Part shown: in pieces, positions 19,807-31,983 of the stretch | Position numbering within the stretch: position 1 is the stretch's first letter | Layout of the letters: each line of letters opens with the position of its first letter | Assembly (NCBI GenBank): GCA_023105745.1 | Contig: JALGQZ010000015.1 | Span: 1,061,501-1,125,500 of the forward strand | Source: Austropuccinia psidii | Lineage: Eukaryota; Basidiomycota; Pucciniomycetes; Pucciniales; Sphaerophragmiaceae | DNA length: 64,000 nucleotides | Direction of reading: 5' to 3' | Position numbers and translations under genes: made by a program | Notes under the pieces: model-generated | What the model was told of the DNA's origin: nothing | Seen by the model: the letters and a program-made list of their open reading frames with translations, nothing else | The model's database searches: none

Positions 19807-21768
19807 TCTTGAATCTTTGAGATATGACTACATACACAAAAGGTCACAAGATATATTTAAAATTAATATACCTTAAAACTACAAATATGACATAAATAGG
19901 AATAAAACTTAGTTTAACTTAAATCCAAATGAATAAACATGTGAAATAAATTACACCATTGGATTCCCCATGGTAAAATACACATATACCATTCATATGG
20001 CATATCTGTAAAGTCAATATTCAATGAGTTATAAGTAATGATACCTTATAAATAACATTAATCCTTAATTATTTCAAATACCAATTAAAAAACATGTCAA
20101 AGAAGTGGAACCATTGAATTCTTCATGAAAACCTACACATAAAACAATTAAGAAGCTAATATCCAAAGTCAATACTTAAGGAGTTAAGCTGTATATATGC
20201 ACTTTTTTGGTCAACAGATATATTCAAGGATTTTAGCTAATATCTTTTGAATTATACATGATAGAGTAATGAACCAAAAATAAAGTAACCACGTAATTAC
20301 TGTAGGAATACAGAATTAAACTTTATTTCACAAGCTATAAACAAGGTTAAAACCTGTAATGGATTATTGATTAAAATCAATAGAGCTGTTGACCACTTTG
20401 TTGTGAAAGTGGTCCAAGATTAAAAGCAAGTATACAGTTGGATTCTACTAGTTCATTGTGAAGAATGATGTATTTTATATTACAATATTCAAGGTATAAC
20501 CCCTTGAAATCATGGTTTGAAGTTTAAAATATCAAATTTCAACAGAAAATATGAATTACAAGAAAAATCATCAAAAAGAAAGTTTGATGATGTAATGAAA
20601 TGCTCTTGGAAGTGTAATAGAGACATTCAAAGCTATCATAATACACTATAAGAATAGCTGTAGCATGTTTAAATTAAAAGTTATTAATGATCAACGTTTA
20701 AGCTTAAATTTGATCATTTAAGATCACTCACTGTAATCTTATTTTACGTTTAACAAAACATATAAGTGATAAAACTGGTGAATACTATTAGAATATGATT
20801 AATACTAATAAAATCCACAAAGGTTAGGCTTCTTCCAAGCCTATGATGTCATCAAACATAGAGTTATAGTGATAACTTTAAATAATGGCGTAATTATGAG
20901 GTAAGATGGTTTGATCATGATGTAATAATCACCAAACCTTAAGCTCTTGATCAATTCTAGTAGAAAGCATCAGCACACGTCTACTAGAAGCCTACTTGAC
21001 CCTAGGAGGGAGGTATTTACTATAAATAGAGCTCTTTTTACTCTGTTTTCCCTCAGATGCTTACAAAAAATTAAAACATTAAATCAAAAGGTAATTTCTT
21101 TATTCTTTATATATAAACTTTTATATTATTAAAGAACAAAGATAATATCATCATAATTATCATCTCTGACCTGATTATTACAATTATTTAATTGTTTTGT
21201 TTAAATTTCTCTTAAAAACCTCTATTCCACATAAAATCAAGAAAAATTGTAATTTCTCTTGAATTTATTGTAAATACAATTTGAATAAGTTGTATTTACA
21301 TTTTTTGGCATAAAACTATTCAAAATTATTATATTAAGCATTGAAAGTAGGTTATTTCTCTTAGTATAATAATTTTTCTCTATTATTACTTTAATAATTC
21401 TATAATTAATATAGATAGTATTTATATTAATTTATAGCTTTAATATTAGTAATATTATTTTTATTAATTGTTTTTTTATTAATAAAAACAATTTTTTACA
21501 CCTTTATTATTTGTTTGTAACAATAATAAAGTGCTTTAAAATATATTAATTATCTTATATTAATATATTTATTTATTATATTATTCTTTTATAATATAAA
21601 CTATATTATTATACTTATTTAAGAATAATTTTTTTTTACGCCATAATAATAATAATTCTTTATTATTATAGCTATTTTTATCTTATTCATTTTATTTATA
21701 AGGAAATTCATAGTACAATAAGTAAAATATTAGTAATTTTACATATTGTTTCATAGTCAAACCTTACC
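19807..21768 (+). repeat. Solo LTR of family 2a, 1962 bp, with target duplication AGCCA
   Basis: It aligns along its length with the 5' LTR of element C (34387-36372). It starts near TTGAATCTTTGAGATATG and ends GTCAAACCTTAC. AGCCA at 19802-19806 and 21769-21773 flanks it, and the empty site is readable in other family-1 LTRs as CCAGCCAAACTG. It is therefore a solo LTR left by recombination between the two LTRs of a former element. Confidence 0.9.
21021..21028 (+). promoter_or_regulatory. TATA box in the 2a LTR
   Basis: TATAAATA followed by GAGCTCTTTTTACTC is conserved in the 5' LTR of element C (35615). It lies ~745 bp from the LTR end. This is a plausible core promoter for element transcription, and transcription would begin a few tens of bases downstream. 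Confidence 0.5.
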
Positions 21769-21819
21769 AGCCAAACTGAGCTAGCATAAAAACTACAGAA
21801 AGTAGGGCCAAATTTTTAA

Positions 21820-23885
21820 TGTATTTCTATGAAACTCTTGATAATAGTAGCAAATATTAAGAGTACTATGACTGTCCTCAGTAGAAAATTTAATATAATT
21901 AAATATCATAACCACAAATTTATATAATCATCAAAAACAATTATAATAAAAGAAAGAAATTTACTTATTATTAAGTAATCCAATAATAAAAACAACTCTA
22001 AATAATTAAATGAATTATTATTATTCTATTATTGTTATAGTCACTGAAAATGATGAAAATAAGAATTGTAAAGCTCTTAATAAGACAGTTACATGTGGAA
22101 AATAATAATATTTATCCACTTATACATAATATGAATATTATTAAAGAAAGAAATTATCACAAACACTGTGCAGAGATAATTCTTATAGAAAATTGTATAT
22201 AAAAAACTAATAATAGATAAAAAGATATAGAGTTTAAGTGAACACTTACTTATAATATTTTTTTAATACAACAAGTAAAACAAAAACAGTTATTATATAA
22301 ATTATGATTATAAGTTAAAAACACCAAAAATCAATATTTTGATAGATAAAAAAAACCTTTTATGGTAGAAAATATGATTCAAGAGTTGTAAGAGGAATTT
22401 ATAGATTTCAAGAGATATTCAAGACAATAATCGTATATAATAAAATTTATTTTTGGTGATTAAAGCAATAATCTGAATTGTTTAAATGTCTAATATGATT
22501 GAATGAATAATGATTATTGGCACAAACAGTGATGTGTAGACTCTTTTTATGCCTGCAGAGCAGCTCACATGATTCATAATGGATGTAGAGGGCTTTCTCA
22601 GGTCAAGCCTGAAAAACCATGCTTCAAAATAAGGTTCTTAACTTAAGGTAACTTGTTTTTAATTCAAATTTGGAAGTTACCAGTGTTATTCTTAACTCCA
22701 AGTAACTTTAATCCTCTTTTGAATTATTTATTTTAAGTTAAATATGGATTACGTTTATTTAAATTAATTCTCATCACATGAACAGCTTAAAAATAGAGAT
22801 TAAAGCAAAAATCTCTTAAACTCACTTTTTAATTAATTTTTGAAGAAAATTTAATTTTCTTCAAGTATAATTGAAATAGTAAATCTCCAGGGTATTTACC
22901 AAAAATACCTTTTTAGAAAAGATACTTGAAATTAAATTCATACACAGAAATCATCAATTTGTAATATGTGTGAAGATTTCAAGCAAATCCATTGAGAATT
23001 GGATTTAGAATTAATTTTTGAAGTTATTGTATCTGTCCACACAAAATAGCAATACATACCAAAACTTAACTTTTTGATAAGGTTTGAATGCTTTCAACTT
23101 CAATTTTTTAAGCTTAATTAAGCTTTGCAGCTCTTAAACGCTTATTTCAAGCTTGCATATCTGGATTACCCTTTGGGAGCTTGAAATTCCTGTTCAAATT
23201 GGGATAAAACCAGTTTGAGCCTTAACTTTGGATCAAAGTATAATCTTAAAATTTAAATATGGTATAAAATATTGCAATAGATGTGGAAAAACTTAATTGA
23301 ATACTTGCAGATCCAAATATTTGGGCACCCCAGCTCTGTTTGGTCTTTTCCCTTTGTCTCACCTCTTTGCATGGATTTTGCACTTTTATTTATTTAAAGC
23401 CATACTATGGCCTTAAACCCTTTTGAATTGAGCTCACACAGGATTTACATTCTGTATGGTAAATCCTTAGCCAATTCAGTAAATATACACAACACCTCAA
23501 TTTTAACTAAATTTTTGGTAAGTTTGCATAAACTTTATTCAAATTTAAATTTAAGCTTATTTGAGCTTAAATTTGACAATTTCACAAAATGTTAAAAAAA
23601 TTGCTATTGTACTGTGAGATTCTTAAATATTATAATAACTTAAGAAATAATCATTTTTGGGTATAATGCACTATGGGTCTAGCCTAGTTACTCTTTTTGT
23701 AGAATCTGAAAATGACATAATATTTATAACTTTTATTATACCAAAAAAAGCTATGCTTATTTTTTATCATTTTTTATTATTTTTTATTCTAAATCCAATT
23801 TATAACTATTTTCAAGACTAAATCAACTGTGTATAAAGCTATTTGTGGTGTTATGGGTATGTCATCCATACCTCACAGGCTCACA
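21820..23885 (-). repeat. 3' LTR of element E (family 2c), 2066 bp
   Basis: On the minus strand it starts TGTGAGCCTGTGAGGTATGG (23885) and ends TTCATAGAAATACA (21820). The left end is alignable with the LTRs of element D (shared AGTACTATGACTGT, ATATCATAACCACA). The right end matches the plus-strand fragment at 9218. No open frame in it is convincing. Confidence 0.78.
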
Positions 23886-23902
23886 TTCCATACCACCAAA
23901 AA
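23886..23902 (-). other. Polypurine tract of element E
   Basis: On the minus strand TTTTTGGTGGTATGGAA precedes TGTGAGCC. Elements C (TTGGTGGTAGGGAA) and D (TTTGGTGGGAGGGAA) have the same tract at the same place, supporting the LTR boundary. Confidence 0.7.
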
Positions 23903-24022
23903 GAACAATTGTGCTACAATTTTTCCTTAGTAGTATACCCCCAATTGAATTGGGGGGGTATAATCCACTTTAAAACCTCTCTACTTATAGTTTGAAGTAT
24001 TCAAAGCACACAATGCAAATGT

Positions 24023-24552
24023 TTATTGAGAAATTGGTCTTCTCTCATGTCTTAATCCTCTGAGAAACCTGTTGGAATCAGGTATTTTACTGTCTGCAAG
24101 CCACTAATCTTCATTTTGTGGATTTCTGTACCTGACTAAGTATTCTATTTCATTTTTCCCCTAAGTATTCTTTCTTTCAAGACCTTCAGAAAATTCTTCT
24201 CTTCACTTTGATCAGTGGTAGTACTTCTAAGGGTGTTTCATTCCTTAAAGGAAATAATTTCTTATCACTTGAAGTGTGATTCTTTACTAAACTAACAGTG
24301 AAAGCTTGATGTTTGTTTGCAATTATCCTGACAGTTCTACTTATACTGCATTTTAACATGAACTTCTTTAATAATAAATGGTCCTACAAAGGAATATTTC
24401 AATTTCTTTGGGCCTTTAATATTATCAAAGCTCAAGGTTGAAACTAGTATCAAGTCCCTTACTTTGAATTCTGGGGTTTTTTGAATTTTATCCCACTTTA
24501 GTTTAGAACATTCAAAGGCATCATTCATGCTTTGATTTCCAATATGCCTCAC
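24023..24552 (-). pseudogene. pol: Integrase C-terminus and chromodomain of element E
   Basis: From 24552 downward the frame has SMNDAFECSKLKWDKIQKTPEFKV, STLSFDNIKGPKKLKYSFVGPFI (the GPF motif). After frame changes it reads [25 protein letters not shown], a stop, WLADSKIPDSN and LRHERRP, which is a chromodomain-like end. The final TAA at 24023-24025 lies ~140 bp from the LTR. It is clearly homologous to the D and C integrase ends. Confidence 0.75.
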
Positions 24553-24905
24553 TTTATCAAGAAATAGGGAGAATATTTAAGAAGCTTTATGAATATCAAC
24601 TAAATCTTTCTTTAAAATTATCAAATGGAAGCTTAGGTTCTATCCCTTTTCCAACATGGCAGGAGTTTTTCCTGTTTAAGCATTAATAGAAGTTTTGTGG
24701 GCTAATTCCAATGCTGGTATAAGTGTACACAACCATGGCTAAAGCCATAAGCAAAAATTCTTCTGATCATGTCCTCAAGGGTCTGCCTAATTCTTTATTC
24801 TAATCCATAAGTCTGGGATGGTAAGCTGTTTAGAATGATAGTTCTGTACCCAAAATTGTATGTAAATTTGTCTATAGGGCTGATGTAATTTTTGGGTATC
24901 TATCA

Positions 24906-25283
24906 CTAATGATATTTTCCAAAGAGACCCATATGAGATATTAATCTGTTCCAAATTAAAAGAGCTTTATCCATAGCAGTGTCATATTTATGACATGGTA
25001 AATGATTGGGGTTTTTCTGTACCTTTCTACAATAACCAGAATACATTTTAATGTTTTTCACCATGAGGTGGTAAGGCAGATACCCAATCCATATGAAACA
25101 CTTCCCATGAAGTACATGGCTCTTGGATATGAATAATTCAACCAAATAGTTTACCAGTACCTTTTCTGGTCTTCTTGCACCTGTCAAAACTGTGGAAGTA
25201 CACAATGACATCTTTTCTCCAAGATGACCACCAAGCACATGTCTTAATTCTTTACATTGTTCTGTTGTCAGACAGATGTCCAT
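24906..25283 (-). pseudogene. pol: Integrase zinc domain and start of core, element E
   Basis: The 125-residue stretch has GGHLGEKMSLCTSTVLTG, CFIWIGYLPYHLM and ALLIWNRLISHMGLFGKYH. These correspond to HLSEDR..., the MDWVT first-Asp region and WNRVISHTGLFKN of element D. The first catalytic Asp reads as Gly (WIGYLP), and the HHCC pattern is incomplete. The DRDPKF block lies further left in another frame (around 24900). Confidence 0.65.
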
Positions 25284-25469
25284 CAGAACATGCTGTCATA
25301 TCACTCTAGTAATATCTTGTTAACTAACATTCTACTACATAAGACCATTGCACATGTGTGTTTAGACCTGTAATACAAGATACCATCAAACAAATGTAAT
25401 CTTCCATTTTCATACTATGTTTTCCGTATATCATCCAAAGAATTAGCTAAAGCCGTATCTTTGCAATAT

Positions 25470-26110
25470 TTCTCAAGGAGAGAAGTAAGAATATTAAAAT
25501 TCTTATCTTTCTTATAGCTTTATCTAAACTTTTCAAAGAATTCTGTTCCTACATCTGTGATATTAAGTCCTTCAATTGGAATTTGAGGTTCTGCATTGGT
25601 AGGAACATAGGAAGGATTATCAAGTGTATTGGGTAATTCCCATCTACTAAATCCATCAGAATTCTTGTGAATATTACCAACATTATGTAATATAATAATA
25701 TTGCCTCTATAATACTATACAGCAATCTGCTATCTTAAAATGTGTGTTTTTGGAGTTTTAATGTTGAGAAGTGATTTCACTGCATTAAAATTAGTAATGA
25801 CTTCAGCCAAACTACATCAAGATAACAATGAAGTTTTTCCAAAGCCCAAGCAAGGAAAAGGCACTCCATTTGGCTTTCTCCATACCTAGCCTCTGTAGGT
25901 TTAATGTTTCTTTAAATAAAACAAACTGGGCCTTCATAAAGCTTGTCATTGTCAATTTGAACTTGATGGAATGCTGCACAAAGCCCTTCACCACATGCAT
26001 CAATACATAGCTTGATAGGAATTTTTCAGTCTGGCATTAATAACAATGGTGCATTGGTTAAGGCATAATCAATTTCATCATATTCTTGAATCCTTTCTTG
26101 TGTAATTTCA
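25470..26110 (-). pseudogene. pol: RNase H remnants, element E
   Basis: Minus-strand fragments match the D RNase H: an AC..LGAALHQ-like region read from ~26000, KLHCYLD near 25830, AVKSLLNIKTPKTHI near 25780, and GNIHKNSDGFSRWELPNTL near 25650, followed by the linker QIPIEGLNI near 25580. Frames change several times. No continuous product is possible. Confidence 0.6.
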
Positions 26111-26429
26111 AAGACAGTTGTTGGTCACAAATTCTGGACAATGATCTGGCATAGATTGCAAAATCTTTAAGTTGTTTCCTGTAATAACTAGCGGACCCTA
26201 AGAAAGAAATCATTTATTTCTTGTTCTGGGGCATTTGATCCAGTGACCCTGCAGCCACTTTGTTTTTATCAACATCAACTATTAGTCCTCAAACTACATG
26301 TCCTAGAGATTTTAATTCATGGAGCCCTAAATTAAATTTTTAAGAGATATTTTCATGTTCACTTGGCAATTTTCTTAAGTATTAATTAAAGTCTCTCTAA
26401 ATGTAATTGCCAGATTCTGAACAAATAAT

Positions 26430-26771
26430 AATATCATCAATAGCGATGATTAACCATCCCTCTGATAATTAATGTGGGAAAATGGTATTCATCATTCTTT
26501 GATGATGAGAGGGTGCATTTTTAATACCAAAAGGAATCCTCAAGTATTCAAAAATACCACAATGAGTAGTTATTGTTGATAATATCCTAGCATGAGGTGT
26601 AAGGAAATTCTGATAGAAACCTTGAAGGGAATCCATGGAAGTGAGGAATCTTGCTTTGGATAATTGAATCAAAGTCTCATGGATTCTAGGAAATGGATAC
26701 CTGTCTGGAATAGTATAGTTATTCAATGCTCTAAGTTCACCAACCAAATTCAGGACTAATTTGTGCTTCAA
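26430..26771 (-). pseudogene. pol: Reverse transcriptase, element E
   Basis: The open stretch 26469-26771 reads LVGELRALNNYTIPDRYPFPR, SMDSLQGFYQNFLTPHAR, then [19 protein letters not shown] and MMNTIFPH before a stop. The active-site box follows near 26440 as AIDDI, with the Tyr of YIDD replaced by Ala. Motif order is that of Ty3/gypsy RT. Confidence 0.72.
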
Positions 26772-26800
26772 TTAATTGATCTTACACAAATATTTCCTTT

Positions 26801-27400
26801 TTAACATTTTTTTAATTTTCTGATGACAGTTATTTCTTTCTTCTCTAGAGGAAAAGCAAATTTTCCTCTTTTATTTTCCCCTATAGTGAAATATCTGCCT
26901 TTATGATTATTAATATCAATGCCATAAATATTGAGATAATCATTTCCAAGGATAAAATGTTGTGAAGTGCAGTTATTGATAACAAAAAATTCAACTTTTA
27001 GTATTATACTTCCCGCAGGGTGAGTAAATATCATTTCTGCTTCAAATATGCTCAAAGGGTGCATATATTGGGTAGCATTGCTGAATTTTATACCTTCAAT
27101 TGGGATTAACTGTTCTTGCCAATTGATATAAATTTTTTAAAGATAATTGTTTCCAACACAAGTGCAGAAAGCACCTGAGTCAAGATGTATCTTGGCTTCT
27201 TTGTTTCTTATAACAATATTAATGATACAAGATGATTCAGATTTATAACCTGTTCCTCTGGAAGGCTTGGTTTTTTTCATTTTAGAATCTTGCACATGTA
27301 TGAGATCCATAAATTTATCATTGAGCTGTGGGAAGTGAGTATACACTTCTGTGACTTGAGCAGATCCATTAATTGTTTCTACAATAAGCTGATATGTCAA
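26801..27400 (-). pseudogene. pol: Aspartic protease region, element E
   Basis: Two open stretches in different frames cover the protease. 27137-27400 ends with IHLDSGAFCTCVGNNYL (catalytic DSGA). 26801-27064 has FVINNCTSQHFILGNDYLNIYGIDINNHKGRYFTIGENKRGKFAF, the conserved flap-to-C-terminal block also seen in C and D. The join between them is frameshifted near 27130. Confidence 0.72.
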
Positions 27401-27481
27401 TTCATCTTCTTCAGAAGGTTCAGAATAACTTTAATGTAAGGATACATCATTTGTTTCATTTGTGTCTTCAGCTTTTTCAAT

Positions 27482-28010
27482 TTATATCTCATTGACCCTT
27501 GTCCTTTTTGGAGAAGTATTAGCCAAATGAGATGTAGCTCCACATTTATGAAATTTCAAAAGAGCTCTGTCTTGTGGTTCATTTGGTCTTGAAATTGGTT
27601 TCCCACCAGTATTATTGTATATTGGGGGTTTATGCCAGTTTCTACAAATTTTTGTTCTGGTAGTGATGTCTTCCATGGAATTGATATAATCTTCTGTAGG
27701 GAAAGGCTCAATAAATCTTCTTCTTATAGAATTCTCAAGGTCACCACTACATTTTATTAATATCCTTTTATTGATCATTGTTTCAGACATACCAGGATGA
27801 AGGGCAGTTAATCTGTCTTTCTTTTTAGGAAACAAAACCATGGGCCTGTCCCTCTCAATATTATAAAATGGCCTCCTCAAAAGAGTTTTCCATTCTAAAT
27901 CTCCAGGAATCATTTTCCAATTTGGAAAGAATTTGTTCTTTCCATGAAGGCCAAGAAGGATTTTTACCTTGGTTTTGCCTCATTTTATAATACCATTTAT
28001 TTGCTGATCT
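27482..28010 (-). pseudogene. gag: Gag core and zinc knuckle remnant, element E
   Basis: From 28010 down: KWYYKMRQNQGKNPSWPSWKEQILSKL, then DRLTALHPGMSETMINKRI, CSGDLENSIRRRFIEPF, and a degenerate knuckle (KFHKCGATSHLANTS) in which the first and last Cys are Phe and Ser. The N-terminal half is removed at 28010, where a TGTCAGCC LTR-like start interrupts it. Confidence 0.7.
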
Positions 28011-28077
28011 TGTCAGCCTATGACTCAAATTCAGAGCACAAGCATCACAGCCAAATACCATAAACCAATCACCATGA
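28011..28077 (+). repeat. Family-1 LTR start, short remnant
   Basis: TGTCAGCCTATGACTCAAAT and about 45 further bases match the first 65 bp of the family-1 LTR, then the match ends near CAATCACC. It interrupts the Gag of element E exactly at a TGTC start, as an insertion would. The remainder is absent or too diverged to see. Confidence 0.6.
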
Positions 28078-31000
28078 GCAAAGTGGCAGCACCAGACAGC
28101 AGGTGTTGCATTTGGAATTTGACATGGGAGATGAATTCGATACAAGTGGGACCTAGGACAGAAATTGAACTTCAAAATGGAGGCTTTGGAAGAATTTCAA
28201 GCCACATATGCAAGCCACAAATTGTTAATTTAGTGTCCTGGATTTTATTGTTTGGACAGGTTGATCAAAGCTCAGTGGATAAAAACCACATTTTGAAGGA
28301 TTAATTTGATTCCCAAGGTATTTTAATTTCTTTATTTAATGATATTATATCATTAATAAAAAACACCAAACTTTATGGTCTGTATTATAGAAATTTACAT
28401 AAATATTAGAGCTTCACCACCTCAGTTACACAAAACCATAGCTAAAAAATACTAAAGCTTGAAAACTGTATATTAAGATCTTAATTGATAAGAAAAAGTC
28501 TCAATTACTTGTATATTTTCTGAAAACACAGACATGATGAAAGAAAGCCACTAAAATGAAAGTTCTGTTTCTTATCAAATTCTGTATTGAGTGGAACATA
28601 ATACACCTATTTTGCTTTTTGTCTTATACTAAGATTACTTGTTTCAAGTTTAAAAAACAACCTCAATTTTAATTAAAAAAATAATATTTGATGGAGGGAT
28701 TTGAGAAATAAAGTATACCTTAAGGATATATTTCTATTATCTGACCCTTAACAGCTCTGTAGAGGGATTTGTTTCACTTATAACTGGAGTATATGATTGT
28801 TTTGAGCAGAGTATATTTCCCTTACCTTATTTTTGGGAAGTTTTTGTATGAGCTCATCCCAAGGTGTAAATGGAGGCTGGTTCTTGCTTTTAGGAAAGAT
28901 CAATGGAATAAAAAAATCATATTTAATTTAATTTTCCTCTAAACACAACTTTTTTAGATTTATTTATAATGAAATGGTGTTTTCTAATAGCAATTTATCT
29001 ATCAGTTGGTATATCTCTGTTGAAAGATTAATTTTTTATAAATAGTAATCTTGATTTAGATCATTTCAAAAACTTTCAAAGTCAAATGTAATTTTTTAGC
29101 AATTTTTAATTTCTTGAGATATCATCTTGAGAAATTCAGGGGAGATTCTATATCAAGAGATATGATATAGCTACAACCCTCAATACTTCTATAATTCATA
29201 TGTATCCAATGCATTTAAATGTGCTATATTGAAGTGAGTTTTAAATTAATTTATTGATATTATTAAGCTTAGTTTTAATTTTTTTTTATTTTGAAATATG
29301 TCATGAAACTCATTTTCTATTTTCCTTCTCTTGGAATTATATTTTTTTCTAATTCATATGCATTCCTTTTCCTTTTTTTCTTATGCAGGCTTAACAGATT
29401 CTTTAATAATTGGAATGGAGAGTTCTCCATTGTTTACTAAATAAATACTCTTGTTTTTATTCAATGGTTTTCTAGACCTAATTATTTTGCAGTAATTCTT
29501 CAATTTCTCCGATTCACAACAATCAAAAAACTGAACTCAATAAAGAAAATTGAGCAATAAGATTTCTAAGTCGTCTAAGCTGAATTTTTCTTAAATTTAT
29601 GAAGGGAAACTCTGTAAATTATTGAAAAGAATAATTTTGAATAATATATGAATATTTGATAGAAATTGGGAATGGCTGAAAAATGCTTATTTTTGAATTA
29701 GTAAAAAAATGATCTGATTTTTGAAAGAACTGATCTCCATGTTAATTTTAAATGAAATGATTTGGAGAAGTACTTTATCATAACAGATATATTTCTTGAG
29801 TTTTATTCATCAAAAATATTAGAGCTCTAAGAAAATTAATTTATGATGATAAATCTATTAAACCTGAAAAGAATAGTAAAGCTCTAACCAAGAGTACTTT
29901 CCAAAGTGAACTAAGTAGAGTTATGTATTAATATCTTTTGAATATTTTAAAAAGAAACTATAAAAAGGGTTTATTGTTTTGTTTTCTGTTATTTATTTTG
30001 ATTAATAGCCTATAAGATTCATTCAATTTATATTTATAAAGTGAGGCATAACAGAAATAAACTTGATATTTTCCAGAAGTAATATTTAAGTGATGCAAAT
30101 ATTACTTCAGAGCCATATACAGACAGCTTCAGAAGATAGTCAAAATTACATCTCAAATTTATCTATTTTATTCTTGAGCATTTCACAGGGTATGTAATCA
30201 GATTTTGAATGGTCTTTTATGGTACTTTGTTAAGATTTTCCTATAAGAGATACCAAAGCTCACAATTAAAATAACTTTAATACAATTAATTTATCATCCG
30301 TGTAGTTTATTAATCATCAGCTTGTGTAAAGGTAAATACCATCAAAACTTTCAAACTATATCTTTCAAAAAAATATCATTGGTTTGAAGCTTTGAAGAAA
30401 TATCATAAAGCTCTCAATTTGATGCTTGACTTTATTTAAACAGAAGAAAATTGAGATACAATTTATGGAATAATATTTGGATTAATACTGAGACAGGTGT
30501 ATTTAGATATCTCTGAGATATGCAGCTATTTGGTCCTAATCTCTTAAGATCAAACATAATATTGAAACTTCAAAGTAAGATTGTAATTAGGGTATTTAAT
30601 TCATAGATTTTCTATCATTCCTTACCCCATTTTTTTGTTATAAATTTAATATTTTCTCTTTTTATTGTTCATAATGAAAGTTGAAAAACAAAAGCACAAA
30701 AAAGAATTGAGACCATTTTTCTTGAAAAGTTATAATCAGAGGATAAGTTGACCTCAAAAAATGAGTGATAAAACCCAACCATTTAAAATTTGATTTATTT
30801 ATCTATAACTTGAATTGGAATTATTTTTTAATTTTTTTATAATTAAATAACTAGAAAAGCTCTTCTTTTTCTAATGTAAAGATTTTTTCATTTATGTTAG
30901 TTTGCTGTTTTAATTTTATTATCAATTTTTCATGAAGAGTATTTAATTTGATGATACCATTGCTCGTGTTTTTTGGTATCTGTTTTTGGTGTTGTCTGAG

Positions 31001-31983
31001 TTCTTTGTAGTATTTACAGATTTACAATCTTTTTTTTGAAACTTTAAACCTGAGGATCATAGTAGCAGTCCTGTAAGAAATGCTACTGTAATGCTGTTTG
31101 AATTGAAAATGATTAACATTTTCACAATTTTTCTCCCTTTGATCCTTCATTTTCAATATTAATCAGAATTTGAAATCCCTTTTTAGTTTTAGGATTCATC
31201 TTCAAGACCCCACTATCTATAATTTTAATAAAAAACAATTCAAAAGCGCAAAAATAAGACATTTTTCTATTTAAAAAAAGAGAGATATAAGATTTCCTCA
31301 CAGGAAAAGTTTATAAGATTCAGTAATGATAAAATAATCTAGAGACTGAAATGAAAATAATACTAATAATGATATTGAGAAGATCCTGAAAAATTAATGG
31401 GATATTTGGTATTTTTTGTATTTTTTGTACTTTTTTTCTTTCTTAAAATTCCTTTAATGAAGAATGTTTGAAGTCTCCCTTTTATTTATTTTGAATTGCT
31501 AGGAATATGATCATATCAAAAAGAAAAATTATTTTGCTCCTTAACATGATAATTTCATTAAGAGGAGAATTTCCTCCATGACACATTTTGAAGAAAAATA
31601 TAAATTAATATCACTATATGTCACAAATAGGCAGGTATGTAAGGAAAATAAGGGTTTCGTGGTTTTTTGAAACTGAATTTTCCCTATGAAAGCCTTCAAA
31701 AGATGAATAAAATTGTTCAAATTAAGAATATATATGTAGGGTAGAATGATTATAGCATGAAATATCAACATCAAGACAAAAATAAAAAGCCTTTTACATA
31801 AATCAAAATCTCTGGAGATGGCTCATATAATGAAATATATGTGTATTGTATAGAATCAAAAAAATAATAATCTTGAATATTCCTTGATATTCTAGTGTCT
31901 TGGAAGAACCTGGAATATCAATGAAAATTGGAATCCTGTTTACAACCCAATTAAGAGGAGGGATCAAAGCTCATTCCATTCTG
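28078..31983. other. 3.9 kb of AT-rich sequence without recognised genes
   Basis: The longest open frames (28020-28304 on +, 31541-31774 on -) show no family motif. There are homopolymer-rich stretches and no tandem repeat. I looked for the missing 5' half of element E and for LTR ends and found neither. It may be older transposon sequence decayed past recognition. Confidence 0.4.

Larger units (their letters stand above)
19481..21819 (+). repeat. Family-1 LTR (A3), split and truncated
   Basis: 19481-19806 matches the first ~325 bp of the family-1 LTR (CAGCCTGTGACTCAAAACC onward), with many differences. The match resumes at 21769-21819 (AGCCAAACTGAGCTAGCA) after an inserted 2a LTR. It then ends where the LTR of element E begins at 21820. 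No coding sequence belongs to it. Confidence 0.85.
21820..28010 (-). mobile_element. Family-2c element E, minus strand, lacking its 5' end
   Basis: Reading leftward from 28010: the end of Gag core, zinc knuckle, protease, RT, RNase H, integrase and chromodomain, then a purine tract and a 2.07-kb 3' LTR ending at 21820. It is the most decayed of the larger elements, with many stops and frame changes. The left end sits inside the family-1 LTR A3. The right side is cut at 28010 by a family-1 LTR-like start, and the Gag N-terminus and 5' LTR were not found beyond it. Confidence 0.82.
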
